Positions 1 to 7,753 of a stretch of 64,000 nucleotides of DNA are shown here, one piece after another. The notes under the pieces are model-generated. The model did no database searches. It saw only the letters and a program-made list of their open reading frames with translations, and was not told the DNA's origin. A program made the translations under genes and the position numbers. The DNA lies in contig NZ_JACJUG010000009.1 of NCBI RefSeq assembly GCF_014174515.1, positions 1 to 64,000 on the forward strand. The letters run 5' to 3'. The stretch comes from Mitsuaria sp. WAJ17 (lineage in GTDB: Bacteria > Pseudomonadota > Gammaproteobacteria > Burkholderiales > Burkholderiaceae_C). How positions within the stretch are numbered: position 1 is the stretch's first letter; each line of letters begins with the position of its first letter.

Positions 1-876
1 CCAGGCCAGGCCCAGCACCAGGCCCAGGGCGGGCGCCGCGCACAGCAGCGCCGCGACCGGCCGGCTGCCCAGGCCCAGGCCCAGGGCGATCAGGCTCAGC
101 AGCACGATCAGGTAGTAGTCCCAGGGCGGCCGGCGGCGCACCCGGACCCGGTACAGGCGCGGATGCTTGCGGTACAGCAGGGCGTCAAAGAACACATTGC
201 GCTGCTGGCGCAGGGCCACACCCCAGCGCTCGGGCCGCACCGGATGCCAGACGAGGGCGGCATCGCAGCGGCCCACAGGCCCCAGGGCCTCGAGGCGGAA
301 CTGCAGATCGGCGTCCTCGCGCCAGGGGCGTTGGAAGCGCTCGTCAAAGCCACCCACGAGGATCAGCGCGGCCCGCCACACAAAGGCATTGGCGGTGACG
401 AACTCCGCGTGCTCCAGGCCCTGAGTCATCAGCTCATGGTCGGTCGGGCGCCGGCCCGGCTCGTACAGGGCCGGCACCCGCACCTGCCCGGCCAGCGCCA
501 GCCACTGGCTGCGCATGCCCAGCAGGCCCTGCTGCAGCCAATGGGGATCGGCCACGATGTCATCGTCCGTGAAGGCCACCAGCGCCGCCCGTGCGGCGCG
601 CCAGCCGCAGTTGCGCGCCACCGCCGGGCCCCGCCCCTGCACCGGTCGGATGTAGCGCAGTGTGGGCGCTCCCGGCTGCGCGGCCAATTGCTCAACAAGG
701 CGCTGGACGGCCTCCTCCCGGCCGTCGTCCACCACGAGGATCTCGTAGCAGGCCGCGGCCAGGCTCTGGCGCATCAAGGCCTGCAGGCAGCGGTAGAGCA
801 GGGCCAAACGGCGGTGGGTCGGCAGGACCACGGACACCAGCAGCGGCAGCTGGCGCTGCTGAGGCACGCCCCTCAT
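1..876 (-). CDS. Glycosyltransferase family 2 (partial, C-terminus outside window)
   Basis: Reading down from the ATG at 876 gives a GT2 (GT-A fold) protein that is still open at base 1, so the C-terminus is missing. The N-terminus runs MRGVPQQRQLPLLVSVVLPT. It is followed by the family landmarks EILVVDDG (nucleotide-sugar binding), GRGPAVARNCG, the metal-binding triad TDDD, and a later WREDADLQFRLE acceptor/catalytic-base motif. The last visible residues form hydrophobic segments after DYYLIVLLSLIALG, so the enzyme is probably anchored in the inner membrane. Its start overlaps the stop of the GT9 gene by four bases (ATGA), so the two are translationally coupled. It probably adds one sugar to a surface glycan; donor and acceptor cannot be told from sequence. 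Confidence 0.88.
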   Translation of the reverse strand, partial: MRGVPQQRQLPLLVSVVLPTHRRLALLYRCLQALMRQSLAAACYEILVVDDGREEAVQRLVEQLAAQPGAPTLRYIRPVQGRGPAVARNCGWRAARAALVAFTDDDIVADPHWLQQGLLGMRSQWLALAGQVRVPALYEPGRRPTDHELMTQGLEHAEFVTANAFVWRAALILVGGFDERFQRPWREDADLQFRLEALGPVGRCDAALVWHPVRPERWGVALRQQRNVFFDALLYRKHPRLYRVRVRRRPPWDYYLIVLLSLIALGLGLGSRPVAALLCAAPALGLVLGLAW

Positions 877-1982
877 GACGCGGCCTCCGCCAGCAGCTCC
901 CACGCAGCCCGAGTCACGGCCTCCGGCGGCACGCCGGTGAGGCAGCGCTGGTGCCCCTGGGGACAGACACTCTTCAGGCAGTCACGGCACGGCACTTCAT
1001 GGCTGAGTACCCGCGAGGGCACACGCCAAGGCGTGTGCTGGGGATTGGTCAGGGCATACAGCGTGACCACGGGCGTGCCCAGTGCGGCGGCCAGGTGCAC
1101 CGGACCGCTGTTGTTGGCGATCAGCAGACAGGCCCCACCGATCAGCGCCCCCAGCTCGCCCAGGCTGGGCGGTCCCGGCAGCTGCAGCGGCGGGCGTGGC
1201 AGGGCCGCGCCGAGACGCTGCAGCAGACCGGCCTCACCCGGGCCCGCGCACACCGCGAGCGCCGGACCGCCCTCGCCGGACAGGACTGCCACCGCTGCAG
1301 CAAAGGCCTCGGGGGGATAGCGCCGAGAGGGCGCGCTGGCGCCCGGATGCAGCAGCAGGTATGGCCGCCCAGGCGGCAGCCCGGCCTCGGCCAGCAGCGC
1401 GGCCACCCGCTGCACATCAGCCGCCCTCAGTGCGAAGCGCAGCCCGGGGTTCACCGTATGCAGCCCCACGCTGGCCACCAGATCCAGCTGGCGCTGCACC
1501 TCGTGGCGCATGGCCGGACCCAGCGCATCGGGCTCCGGCAGACGGTGGCTCAACAGGCCGTAGCAGCTCTCGCGGGCATGGGCCAGACGCAAGGGGATGC
1601 GCGCCAGGCGGCACATCAGCGCTGCCGGCAGGGCACTCTGGGTGCAGGTGCTGAAGATGATGGCGGCGTCGAAGCGCTCGCGGCGCAGCTGCAGGAGCAG
1701 GGCCTCGTCGGCCCCGCCCTCCCCGGCGGGACCGCCCTGGCTTGCCTCGCCCGGCCTCACCCAGGGCGCCTCGTAGCTCAGCACCTGATCCAGCCAGGGC
1801 AGATGCGGCGCCAGCGCCGCGCCGGCCGGCGAGCTCAGCAGGCTCAATGTGGCCTGCGGCAGGCACTCCCGCACGGCCGCCATGGCGGGCGTGCTCATCA
1901 GCACATCACCCATGCCGTCCAGGCGCAGCAGCAGCACGCGGCGCACCTGCGCCCAGGCCGGGGGGATGGCGGTGGCGCTCAT
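873..1982 (-). CDS. Glycosyltransferase family 9 (heptosyltransferase-like)
   Basis: This 369-residue protein starts MSATAIPP and has the GT9/ADP-heptosyltransferase pattern: LLLRLDGMGDVLMSTPAM at the N-terminus (the usual R-x-D/G-x-GD-x-x-x-TP loop), LLLHPGAS at mid-protein, and NNSGPVHLAAALGTPVVTLY in the C-terminal nucleotide-sugar domain. A C-terminal cluster of cysteines (PCRDCLKSVCPQGHQRC) is present. Family members transfer heptose or related sugars to LPS-like acceptors on the cytoplasmic face. The ATG at 1982 was chosen because it overlaps the upstream stop by four bases, and residues further upstream in this frame look non-coding. It sits in a tightly coupled four-gene run with a GT4, a HAD-like protein and a GT2. 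Whether it uses ADP-heptose is inference from the family. Confidence 0.88.
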   Translation of the reverse strand: MSATAIPPAWAQVRRVLLLRLDGMGDVLMSTPAMAAVRECLPQATLSLLSSPAGAALAPHLPWLDQVLSYEAPWVRPGEASQGGPAGEGGADEALLLQLRRERFDAAIIFSTCTQSALPAALMCRLARIPLRLAHARESCYGLLSHRLPEPDALGPAMRHEVQRQLDLVASVGLHTVNPGLRFALRAADVQRVAALLAEAGLPPGRPYLLLHPGASAPSRRYPPEAFAAAVAVLSGEGGPALAVCAGPGEAGLLQRLGAALPRPPLQLPGPPSLGELGALIGGACLLIANNSGPVHLAAALGTPVVTLYALTNPQHTPWRVPSRVLSHEVPCRDCLKSVCPQGHQRCLTGVPPEAVTRAAWELLAEAAS

Positions 1983-2605
1983 GCCTGCGCCGGCAGGGGC
2001 TGACCGGCAGCCAGGTGGCCGTCGCAGCGCAGGACGTAGGCCACCGCGTCCAACAGCTTCATGGGCACATGCCCGCGCAGCAGAGGCCAGCGACGGCGCG
2101 TTGTGCGGCCCGGTTCCAGCAGGCGCACGCTGCGGCAGCCGACGCGACGGCTGGCCGTGCCCAGGGACTCGTCCCAGCTGAAGTACCAGGCCCGCTGCAG
2201 GTCCAGCCCCTGCGCGGCCGCAGCCTGCCGCAGCAGGTCCGGCAGGGCGTCGGCCTCCACGGCGGCCAACAGGCCCTCGGCCTGGATCTCGAACTGCGCC
2301 TCCTGTGCCAGCCGCTGTCGCAGCTCCTCCAGGTGCAAGCGGGCCGAGCGGCTGGCCTGAGCGACCGCATCTGCCGGCATCGCATGGATCAGCACCCGGT
2401 AGCCATGCCGCTGAAAGGCCTGCAGGGCCGCCAGCCCGCCGGTCCTCCATCGCAGGGCCTCGGCGGGCGCGTCCGGGGCCATCAGAGGGGCCCGCAGGGC
2501 CTCCAAAGGCAGGAAGACGGCTGCGGGAGCCGGCCCCGGGAGGCGGCGCGAACGCTTGCCGAACTGGTCGATGCGCGGATCAAGAAGCTCTGCCATGCCG
2601 CTCAT
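1979..2605 (-). CDS. Degenerate HAD-IIIA (GmhB/histidinol-phosphatase-like) protein
   Basis: The 208-residue product follows the fold order of GmhB-type HAD phosphatases but lacks their catalytic residues. Where GmhB has FLDRDG, this has FLPLEA at about residues 31-36, so both aspartates are gone. The segment GGLAALQAFQRHGYRVLIHA replaces the one ending in the motif II Thr/Ser. RAWYFSWDESLGTASRRVGC aligns with the late motif that normally reads VGDxxxDMQAAxxAG, again without the acidic pair in place. Four-base overlaps on both sides (GT4 upstream, GT9 downstream) show it is translated as part of the glycosyltransferase operon. Expected activity in a sugar-nucleotide pathway would be heptose-bisphosphate dephosphorylation, but the residue losses argue for a non-catalytic role. 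A second in-frame ATG lies at 2596. Confidence 0.75.
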   Translation of the reverse strand: MSGMAELLDPRIDQFGKRSRRLPGPAPAAVFLPLEALRAPLMAPDAPAEALRWRTGGLAALQAFQRHGYRVLIHAMPADAVAQASRSARLHLEELRQRLAQEAQFEIQAEGLLAAVEADALPDLLRQAAAAQGLDLQRAWYFSWDESLGTASRRVGCRSVRLLEPGRTTRRRWPLLRGHVPMKLLDAVAYVLRCDGHLAAGQPLPAQA

Positions 2606-3972
2606 GCCTTGTACCCCCAGCCCGCGGCGGGCCGCTGCACCGGCGCCGCGGGCGCGAACACGGTCACCGGTCTCACCTGGGGGCTCAGCAGGCCCAGGCC
2701 GCTCGGCGGACCGGCCTCGGGCCGGCGCCGCTCGACGAGGACACGCCGGTAGACCGCCTCCAGCCGTGCCGCCACCTGCTCCCAGGTGAACATGCGCCTC
2801 ACGCGCAGCAGCCCGGCCCGGCCCATGGCCTCGGCCTGCTGCGGATGGGCGCGCAGCCTGTCCAGGTGCTTGGCCAGGGCAAGAGCATCCTTGGGCGGAA
2901 CCAGGTAGCCGGTGACCCCATCGACCACCGTGTGCTGGATGCCGCCGACGGCGCTGCCAATCACCGGCCTGGCGCAGGCCATGCTCTCAAGCAGGGTGAT
3001 GCCAAAGGGCTCGTACCAGGGCGTGCTCACGAAGACATCGGCCGCCTGGTAGTAGCGCGCCAGCTCCGAACGGCCGCGACGGCCGATGAACTGCACGGCT
3101 TCCTCGACGCCCAACTGCCGTGCGAGTTCGCGCAGCCGGCAGATCTCCGGCGTCTGCCCGTCGTCGGGCTGCTCCGATTCGCCGCCCACGACCAGCAGCC
3201 GGGCCCGGCGCCGCGTGGCCCCCACTGGCAGCAGGGCCAGCGCGCGGATGACGTTGTCCACGCCCTTGCGCGGCACCATGCGGCCCAGCTGCAGGACGAT
3301 GAAGTCCTGCGCATCCAGACCCAGCAGCTCGCGCGCGGCGCACTGCTCGCCGGGCTTGAACTCCTGCAGGTCCACGCCGCAGGGCACCTCGGCGATCTGA
3401 CACGAGGGCAGCTCGTAGTGCTGCTGCAGGTCCTGGCGGTCCTGCGGGCTTTCGGCGATGACGCGGTCCGCCGCATGCGCGACGCAACGCTCGATGGCCT
3501 GGCGCTCGGGCGGGAAGCCATCGGCCGCCGCCTGGTGCAGGCGACGCACTGCACCCAGGGCATGGAAGGTGACGACCAGGGGCAGCTGCAGGCGCCGTTG
3601 CAGCCGCAGGCCCACGAGGCCGGACATGAAGAAGTTGGCGTGCACCACATCGCAGGGCGCGCGGCTTCGCAGCAGCTTGCGGGCCTGGGCCTCGAAGGCC
3701 GGCATCCAGGGCAGCAACTGCTCCTTGGGCACGAATGCAGGCGGTCCCGCATCCAGATGGAAAACCTGCACACCCGGACCCAGGGCCTGCGCCGGCGGCA
3801 GGTCGGGGCTGTCGCGGCGGGTCAGCACGAGCACCTCGTGGCCGCGCCCCGCCAGCGCAGTCGCCACCTTGGCGACGTAGACGTTCTGCCCGCCCGAATC
3901 CACGCTGCCGGCCAGGGCCAGGGGTGAAGCGTGTTCACTGATCAGAGCGATGCGGAGGGACGGGGTTGCCAT
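2602..3972 (-). CDS. Glycosyltransferase family 4 (sucrose-synthase/MshA-like)
   Basis: A 456-residue GT-B enzyme. The N-terminal half has the acceptor-side signature SVDSGGQNVYVAKVATALAG and DVVHANFFMSGLVG; the C-terminal half has LGRMVPRKGVDNVIRAL and the donor-binding E-x7-E motif EPFGITLLESMACARPVIG followed by SAVGGIQHTVVDG. The GG-NVYV loop resembles the sucrose-phosphate-synthase/MshA branch of GT4. The start at 3972 follows a GGAG Shine-Dalgarno eight bases upstream. It is the first gene of the run GT4, HAD-like, GT9, GT2 (four-base overlaps), so the promoter should lie in 3973-4314. The C-terminus after the Rossmann domain is Pro/Ala-rich and poorly conserved. Its sugar specificity is unknown. 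Confidence 0.9.
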   Translation of the reverse strand: MATPSLRIALISEHASPLALAGSVDSGGQNVYVAKVATALAGRGHEVLVLTRRDSPDLPPAQALGPGVQVFHLDAGPPAFVPKEQLLPWMPAFEAQARKLLRSRAPCDVVHANFFMSGLVGLRLQRRLQLPLVVTFHALGAVRRLHQAAADGFPPERQAIERCVAHAADRVIAESPQDRQDLQQHYELPSCQIAEVPCGVDLQEFKPGEQCAARELLGLDAQDFIVLQLGRMVPRKGVDNVIRALALLPVGATRRRARLLVVGGESEQPDDGQTPEICRLRELARQLGVEEAVQFIGRRGRSELARYYQAADVFVSTPWYEPFGITLLESMACARPVIGSAVGGIQHTVVDGVTGYLVPPKDALALAKHLDRLRAHPQQAEAMGRAGLLRVRRMFTWEQVAARLEAVYRRVLVERRRPEAGPPSGLGLLSPQVRPVTVFAPAAPVQRPAAGWGYKA

Positions 3973-4314
3973 GGCATCTCCATGAAATGGAATGTCCGGA
4001 CGCGGCAATCGGAATGCCCGGACCGCTCGCCCGGCCCTGCGTCTTCCCCACCTGGAGACGGCGCTGCACGGCCCTCCTGCCAGGGCCGCTGCCGCAAATC
4101 TTGCCGTCGCCTTCGCGGTACGCACGGGAGTCCTGGCTGGCGTTCTGGCAGGAGGCATGGCATGGCACTTGCCGACACCCCTCAGGCGACGCGCGAACTG
4201 GCTCCTGGGCCAGCACCGGGCGTGCGCTCCCTTCCTGGCGCGCCGCTCTGGCGTGCTTCCAAGCCTCAGGGCGTTCATCTTCCAACCACCATGACCACCG
4301 AGAAGGACCTCAAG
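3973..4314. promoter_or_regulatory. Divergent intergenic region
   Basis: These 342 bases separate the minus-strand glycosyltransferase run from the plus-strand outer-membrane protein and must carry both promoters. I see no convincing coding sequence. In-frame ATGs at 4291 and 4315 both precede the barrel protein; 4315 has the better ribosome site (GAGAAGGA). No clear -35/-10 pair stands out. Confidence 0.4.
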
Positions 4315-5052
4315 ATGCATGTACGACACCACGGCCACCCCTGCGCCGCGCCCGCACGCCCCGCCACCGGGCGCACCGGTCTCTGTCTGATCCTCGGCAC
4401 CTGCGTGCTCGCGGCGACCGCCCATGCTCAGGCCGGCGCGAGCAGCACGAGCGGCAGCAGCGCCACCGAACCGAGCCTGGCCGCCCAGGACCAGCACGGC
4501 ACGGGTGGCAGCTACGCCAGCGCTGGCGGCAGCTATGCGGGCAGCGACTACTCCTGGATCCCCTACACCCGCCGCGGCTACATGGGCATCAGCCTGGGTA
4601 AGTCGGACTACGCCACGCCCTGCGGCCAGGCGCCGCTCAGCTGTGAAAACCGCGACCGCGCCTTCGCCCTCTACACCGGCGGCATGTTCAACGACTTCCT
4701 CGGCCTGGAGCTGGGCCTACGGCATTACGGCAAGGTCGACCGTGCCGGTGGCGAAGCCCGGGCCTACGGCGCCAACCTCAGCCTGGTGGGCATGGTGGAC
4801 ATGGAGAACATCAACGTCTACGCCAAGGCCGGCGTTATCTACGGCCACACCAAGATCAGCGCCGACCCGCTGTCCGGCGTGAGCACGGGCACGAAAAACG
4901 GCTGGGGGCCCTCCGCCACGATTGGCGTGGGCTTCAATTTCAACCGCAACTTCACCGTCGCCATCGAGCGCAACCGGGACCGCTTCAAGCTCCCGGGTGG
5001 CGCCAGCAGCTATGTGCAGAGCACGGCAGTGGCGCTGAAGTACCGCTTCTGA
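4315..5052 (+). CDS. Outer-membrane beta-barrel protein
   Basis: The 245-residue product has a long basic N-terminus, then a signal peptide (GLCLILGTCVLAATAHAQA) and a Ser/Gly-rich linker of about 50 residues. An eight-stranded-type barrel of the OmpA-N/OMP_b-brl class follows, starting at YMGISLGKSDY. Alternating hydrophobic strands (FLGLELGLRHYG, INVYAKAGVIYGHT, ATIGVGFNFNRNFTVAIE) and the terminal aromatic (ALKYRF) are as expected for BamA-dependent insertion. It contains a cysteine pair (PCGQAPLSCE) that may form an extracellular-loop disulfide. It lies divergent from the glycan operon and convergent with the OmpA-type lipoprotein. Start 4315 is preferred over 4291 on its ribosome site. 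Function beyond outer-membrane localisation is unknown. Confidence 0.8.
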   Translation: MHVRHHGHPCAAPARPATGRTGLCLILGTCVLAATAHAQAGASSTSGSSATEPSLAAQDQHGTGGSYASAGGSYAGSDYSWIPYTRRGYMGISLGKSDYATPCGQAPLSCENRDRAFALYTGGMFNDFLGLELGLRHYGKVDRAGGEARAYGANLSLVGMVDMENINVYAKAGVIYGHTKISADPLSGVSTGTKNGWGPSATIGVGFNFNRNFTVAIERNRDRFKLPGGASSYVQSTAVALKYRF

Positions 5053-5115
5053 CGCCCACGGCCCGGGAGTTCCGCCGGCAAGACAGAGAAGCAATGAGAT
5101 GCAATGGGAAGCAAA

Positions 5116-5141
5116 AGAGAGGCCCCGCGGGGCCTCTCTCT
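5116..5141. terminator. Bidirectional hairpin terminator
   Basis: A perfect ten-base stem, GAGAGGCCCC / GGGGCCTCTC with a GC loop, lies between the convergent barrel gene (stop 5052) and the OmpA-type gene (stop 5170). Read on the minus strand it is followed by TTTTGC, so it should serve the minus-strand gene best. Confidence 0.75.
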
Positions 5142-5169
5142 TGGTCTGTACGCCCGCGGGGCGGCCGGC

Positions 5170-6015
5170 TCAGCGGTAGTTCAGGCGCCCCTGTTCGTCG
5201 GAGAAGAGCAGCTCGACGCGGCGGTTCTGCTGCCGGCCCGCGGCGGTGGCGTTGTCGGCCACGGGGTATTCCTCGCCGTAAGCACGCAGCTCCAGGCGCT
5301 GCGGCGCGACGCCCGCCCGCACCAGTGCGCTGCGCACGGCCTCGGCGCGCCGCTGCGAGAGCCGCTGGTTCATCGCGCCATTGCCGGTGCTGTCGGCAAA
5401 GCCCTCGATCAGCAGGCGCCTCTCGGGATGCTGGCGCAGCACGTCGGCCAAGCGCTCGATGGCGCTGCGCACGCCAGGCTGCAGCTCGGCGCGGCCAGTG
5501 GCGAAGAGCATGTCCCGCAGCGTGACCATCACGCCGCGCTGGGTGTTCTGAGCGCTCAACTCGGCGAGGTCGCGCTGCAGGGCCGAGGCCCGGTCCTGCG
5601 CCTGTGCGGCGGCGCGGCGTGCCTGATCTTCGCCGCTGCGAGCGCGCTGCAGCTCGGCATCGCGGGCCTGCAGGCGCAGGCGGTCGCGTTCGGCGCCGGA
5701 CTGCTGCACCTGAATGTCCGCGTCACGGCTGGCCGACTGGGCGCGCAAGGTGGAGAGCTGCGCGCTGGCGAGGTAGGCCAGGTGGCGGGTCTGCTCCAGA
5801 TTGCGCTCGTCGCTGTAGTAGCTCTGAGCGCGCGTGAGCATGTTGCGGACCTGGGCCAGCTCGGCCGCGGCATGGCGCTGGACCAGGGGATCGGCGGCCG
5901 CCTCGCGGTACTCACGCTCGGCGGCGTCCAGGGCCGGGTCCTTGGCTGGCAAGGTCTGGCACCCGGCCAGGATGGCCAGAGCAGCCACCGTCAGTAGTGT
6001 CTTGAGTTCTTGCAT
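5170..6015 (-). CDS. OmpA-family lipoprotein with DUF4398-like N-terminal region
   Basis: The 281-residue product begins with a lipoprotein signal ending in LAGC (Cys19). Residues about 25-165 are alpha-helical, Gln/Arg/Ala-rich coiled coil typical of DUF4398-type proteins. The C-terminal third is an OmpA peptidoglycan-binding domain: MLFATGRAELQPGVRSAIERL, LIEGFADSTGNGAMNQRLSQRRAEAVRSAL and the closing NRRVELLF, with the conserved Asp and Arg that contact diaminopimelate. It is therefore an outer-membrane-anchored periplasmic protein that tethers to peptidoglycan. The gene follows a second DUF4398 lipoprotein by 39 bases on the same strand, and the pair is probably one transcript. Start 6015 is preceded by AGGAGACTCC, a good ribosome site. 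Confidence 0.88.
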   Translation of the reverse strand: MQELKTLLTVAALAILAGCQTLPAKDPALDAAEREYREAAADPLVQRHAAAELAQVRNMLTRAQSYYSDERNLEQTRHLAYLASAQLSTLRAQSASRDADIQVQQSGAERDRLRLQARDAELQRARSGEDQARRAAAQAQDRASALQRDLAELSAQNTQRGVMVTLRDMLFATGRAELQPGVRSAIERLADVLRQHPERRLLIEGFADSTGNGAMNQRLSQRRAEAVRSALVRAGVAPQRLELRAYGEEYPVADNATAAGRQQNRRVELLFSDEQGRLNYR

Positions 6016-6054
6016 GGAGTCTCCTGCTTCAGGGAATGGACACAGGCCTGCGCC

Positions 6055-6456
6055 TCAGCGCGAGGCCGCGGGGCTGGCGGGCGCTGCGCTGCGCCCTTGC
6101 AGCGCCTCTCGCAGCGTCTGCAGGGACTGCTGGACCTCCTCCATCGCACGCTGCGAGCGCTGCCGCGTGGCCTGCGCGCGGGCGAGCTCGGCGTCGGCCG
6201 CTGCTTCCTCCGCCAGTCGGTGGGCCCGCAGGCGGTCGGTCGGCGCGATCTGGCGCGCACGCTCCAGCTTGCTTCGCGCTCGGGCCAGGTCAAGCGCCGC
6301 GAGCTGGGCCGTGCCATCGCTGCTGGCCGCATCGACGGCATTCTGGGCCGCAGCGATGGAGGCCGGCGGCCCCTCGGGTGTCGCGCAGGCGACCAGGGCC
6401 AGCAGGCCCGAGATCAGGGACGCGGCACGCAGCCGCCGAGCAGAAGAAGGTGTCAT
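6055..6456 (-). CDS. DUF4398-type lipoprotein
   Basis: A 133-residue lipoprotein with signal peptide ending LVAC (Cys24). The mature part is one long helical region beginning GPPASIAAAQNAVDAA and continuing through LARARSKLERARQIA and AHRLAEEAAADAELARAQATRQRSQRA. This tandem helical pattern is what DUF4398 describes, and it resembles the helical part of the next gene. Start 6456 was chosen for the AAAGGAC ribosome site eight bases upstream; a longer in-frame start at 6501 lacks one. Its pairing with an OmpA-domain homologue suggests a two-component envelope scaffold in the periplasm. The biochemical role is not known. Confidence 0.78.
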   Translation of the reverse strand: MTPSSARRLRAASLISGLLALVACATPEGPPASIAAAQNAVDAASSDGTAQLAALDLARARSKLERARQIAPTDRLRAHRLAEEAAADAELARAQATRQRSQRAMEEVQQSLQTLREALQGRSAAPASPAASR

Positions 6457-6543
6457 GGCAGTCCTTTGTGTTCCGGGTTCTTGCCCTGGGGCAGCTTTCA
6501 TGCCCGACGGATTTGCTGCGAGACGCGCGAGGGCGGGGCTGCC

Positions 6544-7740
6544 TCAGGAGGCGCGCCCGAGGACGCTGACCTCCTCCAGGCGATGGGGCTCGCGGGCCGG
6601 GCGCGCCAGTGACTGCATCAGCGCCGCGACGCGCTCCAGGCTGGGTCTGAGCTCCAGGCGCTCCATCATGTCCTGGCGCGCGGCGGCGCCCATGCGCTGT
6701 CGCAGCTCGGCCTGGGCCAGCATCTGGCGCACGCGCCCCGCGATGTCCTCGATGTCCCGCGCGGCCACCAGCCAGCCGCTGATGCCGTGCTGCACGATCT
6801 CCGGAATGCCGCCCACGCGCGTCGCGACCACGGGCAGCCCGCTGGCCATGGCCTCCATCAGCGCCAGGGGCATCGCCTCGGAGTGGGAGGTGGACACCAG
6901 CAGGTCGAGCTCGCGGTACAGGCCGGACATGTCGTCCCAGTGGCCCACCAGCCACACGCGCTGCCCCAGGCCCAGGCGGGCCAGTTCGGCCTCCAGCGCC
7001 AATTTCATCGGCCCTTCGCCCACCATCACGAAGCGCGTGGCCTCGGGCAGTCCCTCCTGCAGCAGGGAGACGGCGCGCAGGAACTGCTCCGGCCCCTTCT
7101 CGGGCGACAGCCGCCCGACGAAGCCGACCAGGGGCGTGTCCGGCGTCAAGCCCAGCCGGGCGCGCAGGCCGTCCACGGGACGCGGGCCGGGATGGAAGCT
7201 GCGCGTATCCACGCCATTGGGCTCGCAGCTGAGGCGGCGCATGTCAACGCCCAGACCCAGCGCGTGGTAGTAGCTGTGGCGGCAGACCACGCTCAGATGG
7301 CTGTGCACGGCGCGGTGCACCTCGAGGTCCAGCATCGTGATCTGCCGGCCATGGATGGTGCTCAGCATCGGCACGTCGCTGAGCCTGGACACCAGGCCCG
7401 CCAACGCATGGGCATTGGGCAGGTGCGCATGTAGCAGGTCCACGCCCGAGCTGAGCACCAGGGCCTGCACCACCTGCACGGTGCTCCAGCAGGGGTCCTC
7501 GGGCATGGGCACGCAGAAGACCTCGGCGCCCAGCGCCCGAATGGCGGCGCTGAAGCGACCCTCGTAGGGGCACAGGAGGCTGATACGGAAGCGGTCCCGC
7601 GGCAGTTGCGCAACCAGGCGCTCAACCCAGCGTTCCATGCCGCCCACGATGGCGTTGCCCACACACTCCAGCACGTGGACGCGCCGCCCCGCACCTGCGG
7701 CAGCGCCTGGCCTGGCGACGGCGACGGTCTTTCTGTCCAT
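6544..7740 (-). CDS. Glycosyltransferase family 4
   Basis: A 398-residue GT-B enzyme. The N-terminal domain shows HVLECVGNAIVGGMERWVERL (the glycine-rich acceptor loop) and DLLHAHLPNAHALAGL. The C-terminal domain shows VGFVGRLSPEKGPEQFLRAV, FVMVGEGPMK, and the donor motif HSEAMPLALMEAMASGLPVVATRVGGIPEI. This is close to the general GT4 pattern found in exopolysaccharide and O-antigen assembly. Start 7740 follows AGGAAGG. The upstream neighbour is an amidohydrolase 13 bases away and then another glycosyltransferase, so the three form an operon read from 9976 downward. The substrate cannot be inferred. Confidence 0.9.
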   Translation of the reverse strand: MDRKTVAVARPGAAAGAGRRVHVLECVGNAIVGGMERWVERLVAQLPRDRFRISLLCPYEGRFSAAIRALGAEVFCVPMPEDPCWSTVQVVQALVLSSGVDLLHAHLPNAHALAGLVSRLSDVPMLSTIHGRQITMLDLEVHRAVHSHLSVVCRHSYYHALGLGVDMRRLSCEPNGVDTRSFHPGPRPVDGLRARLGLTPDTPLVGFVGRLSPEKGPEQFLRAVSLLQEGLPEATRFVMVGEGPMKLALEAELARLGLGQRVWLVGHWDDMSGLYRELDLLVSTSHSEAMPLALMEAMASGLPVVATRVGGIPEIVQHGISGWLVAARDIEDIAGRVRQMLAQAELRQRMGAAARQDMMERLELRPSLERVAALMQSLARPAREPHRLEEVSVLGRAS

Positions 7741-7753
7741 AGACCTTCCTGTC

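Noticed and set aside
163..1320. Long plus-strand reading frame across the GT2/GT9 genes
   Set aside because: It is antisense to two well-supported glycosyltransferases and has a His/Gln/Arg-rich composition typical of a shadow frame in GC-rich DNA.
2305..3927. Plus-strand 540-residue frame
   Set aside because: Antisense to the GT4 and HAD-like genes; no motif, no ribosome site, composition of a reverse-complement shadow.
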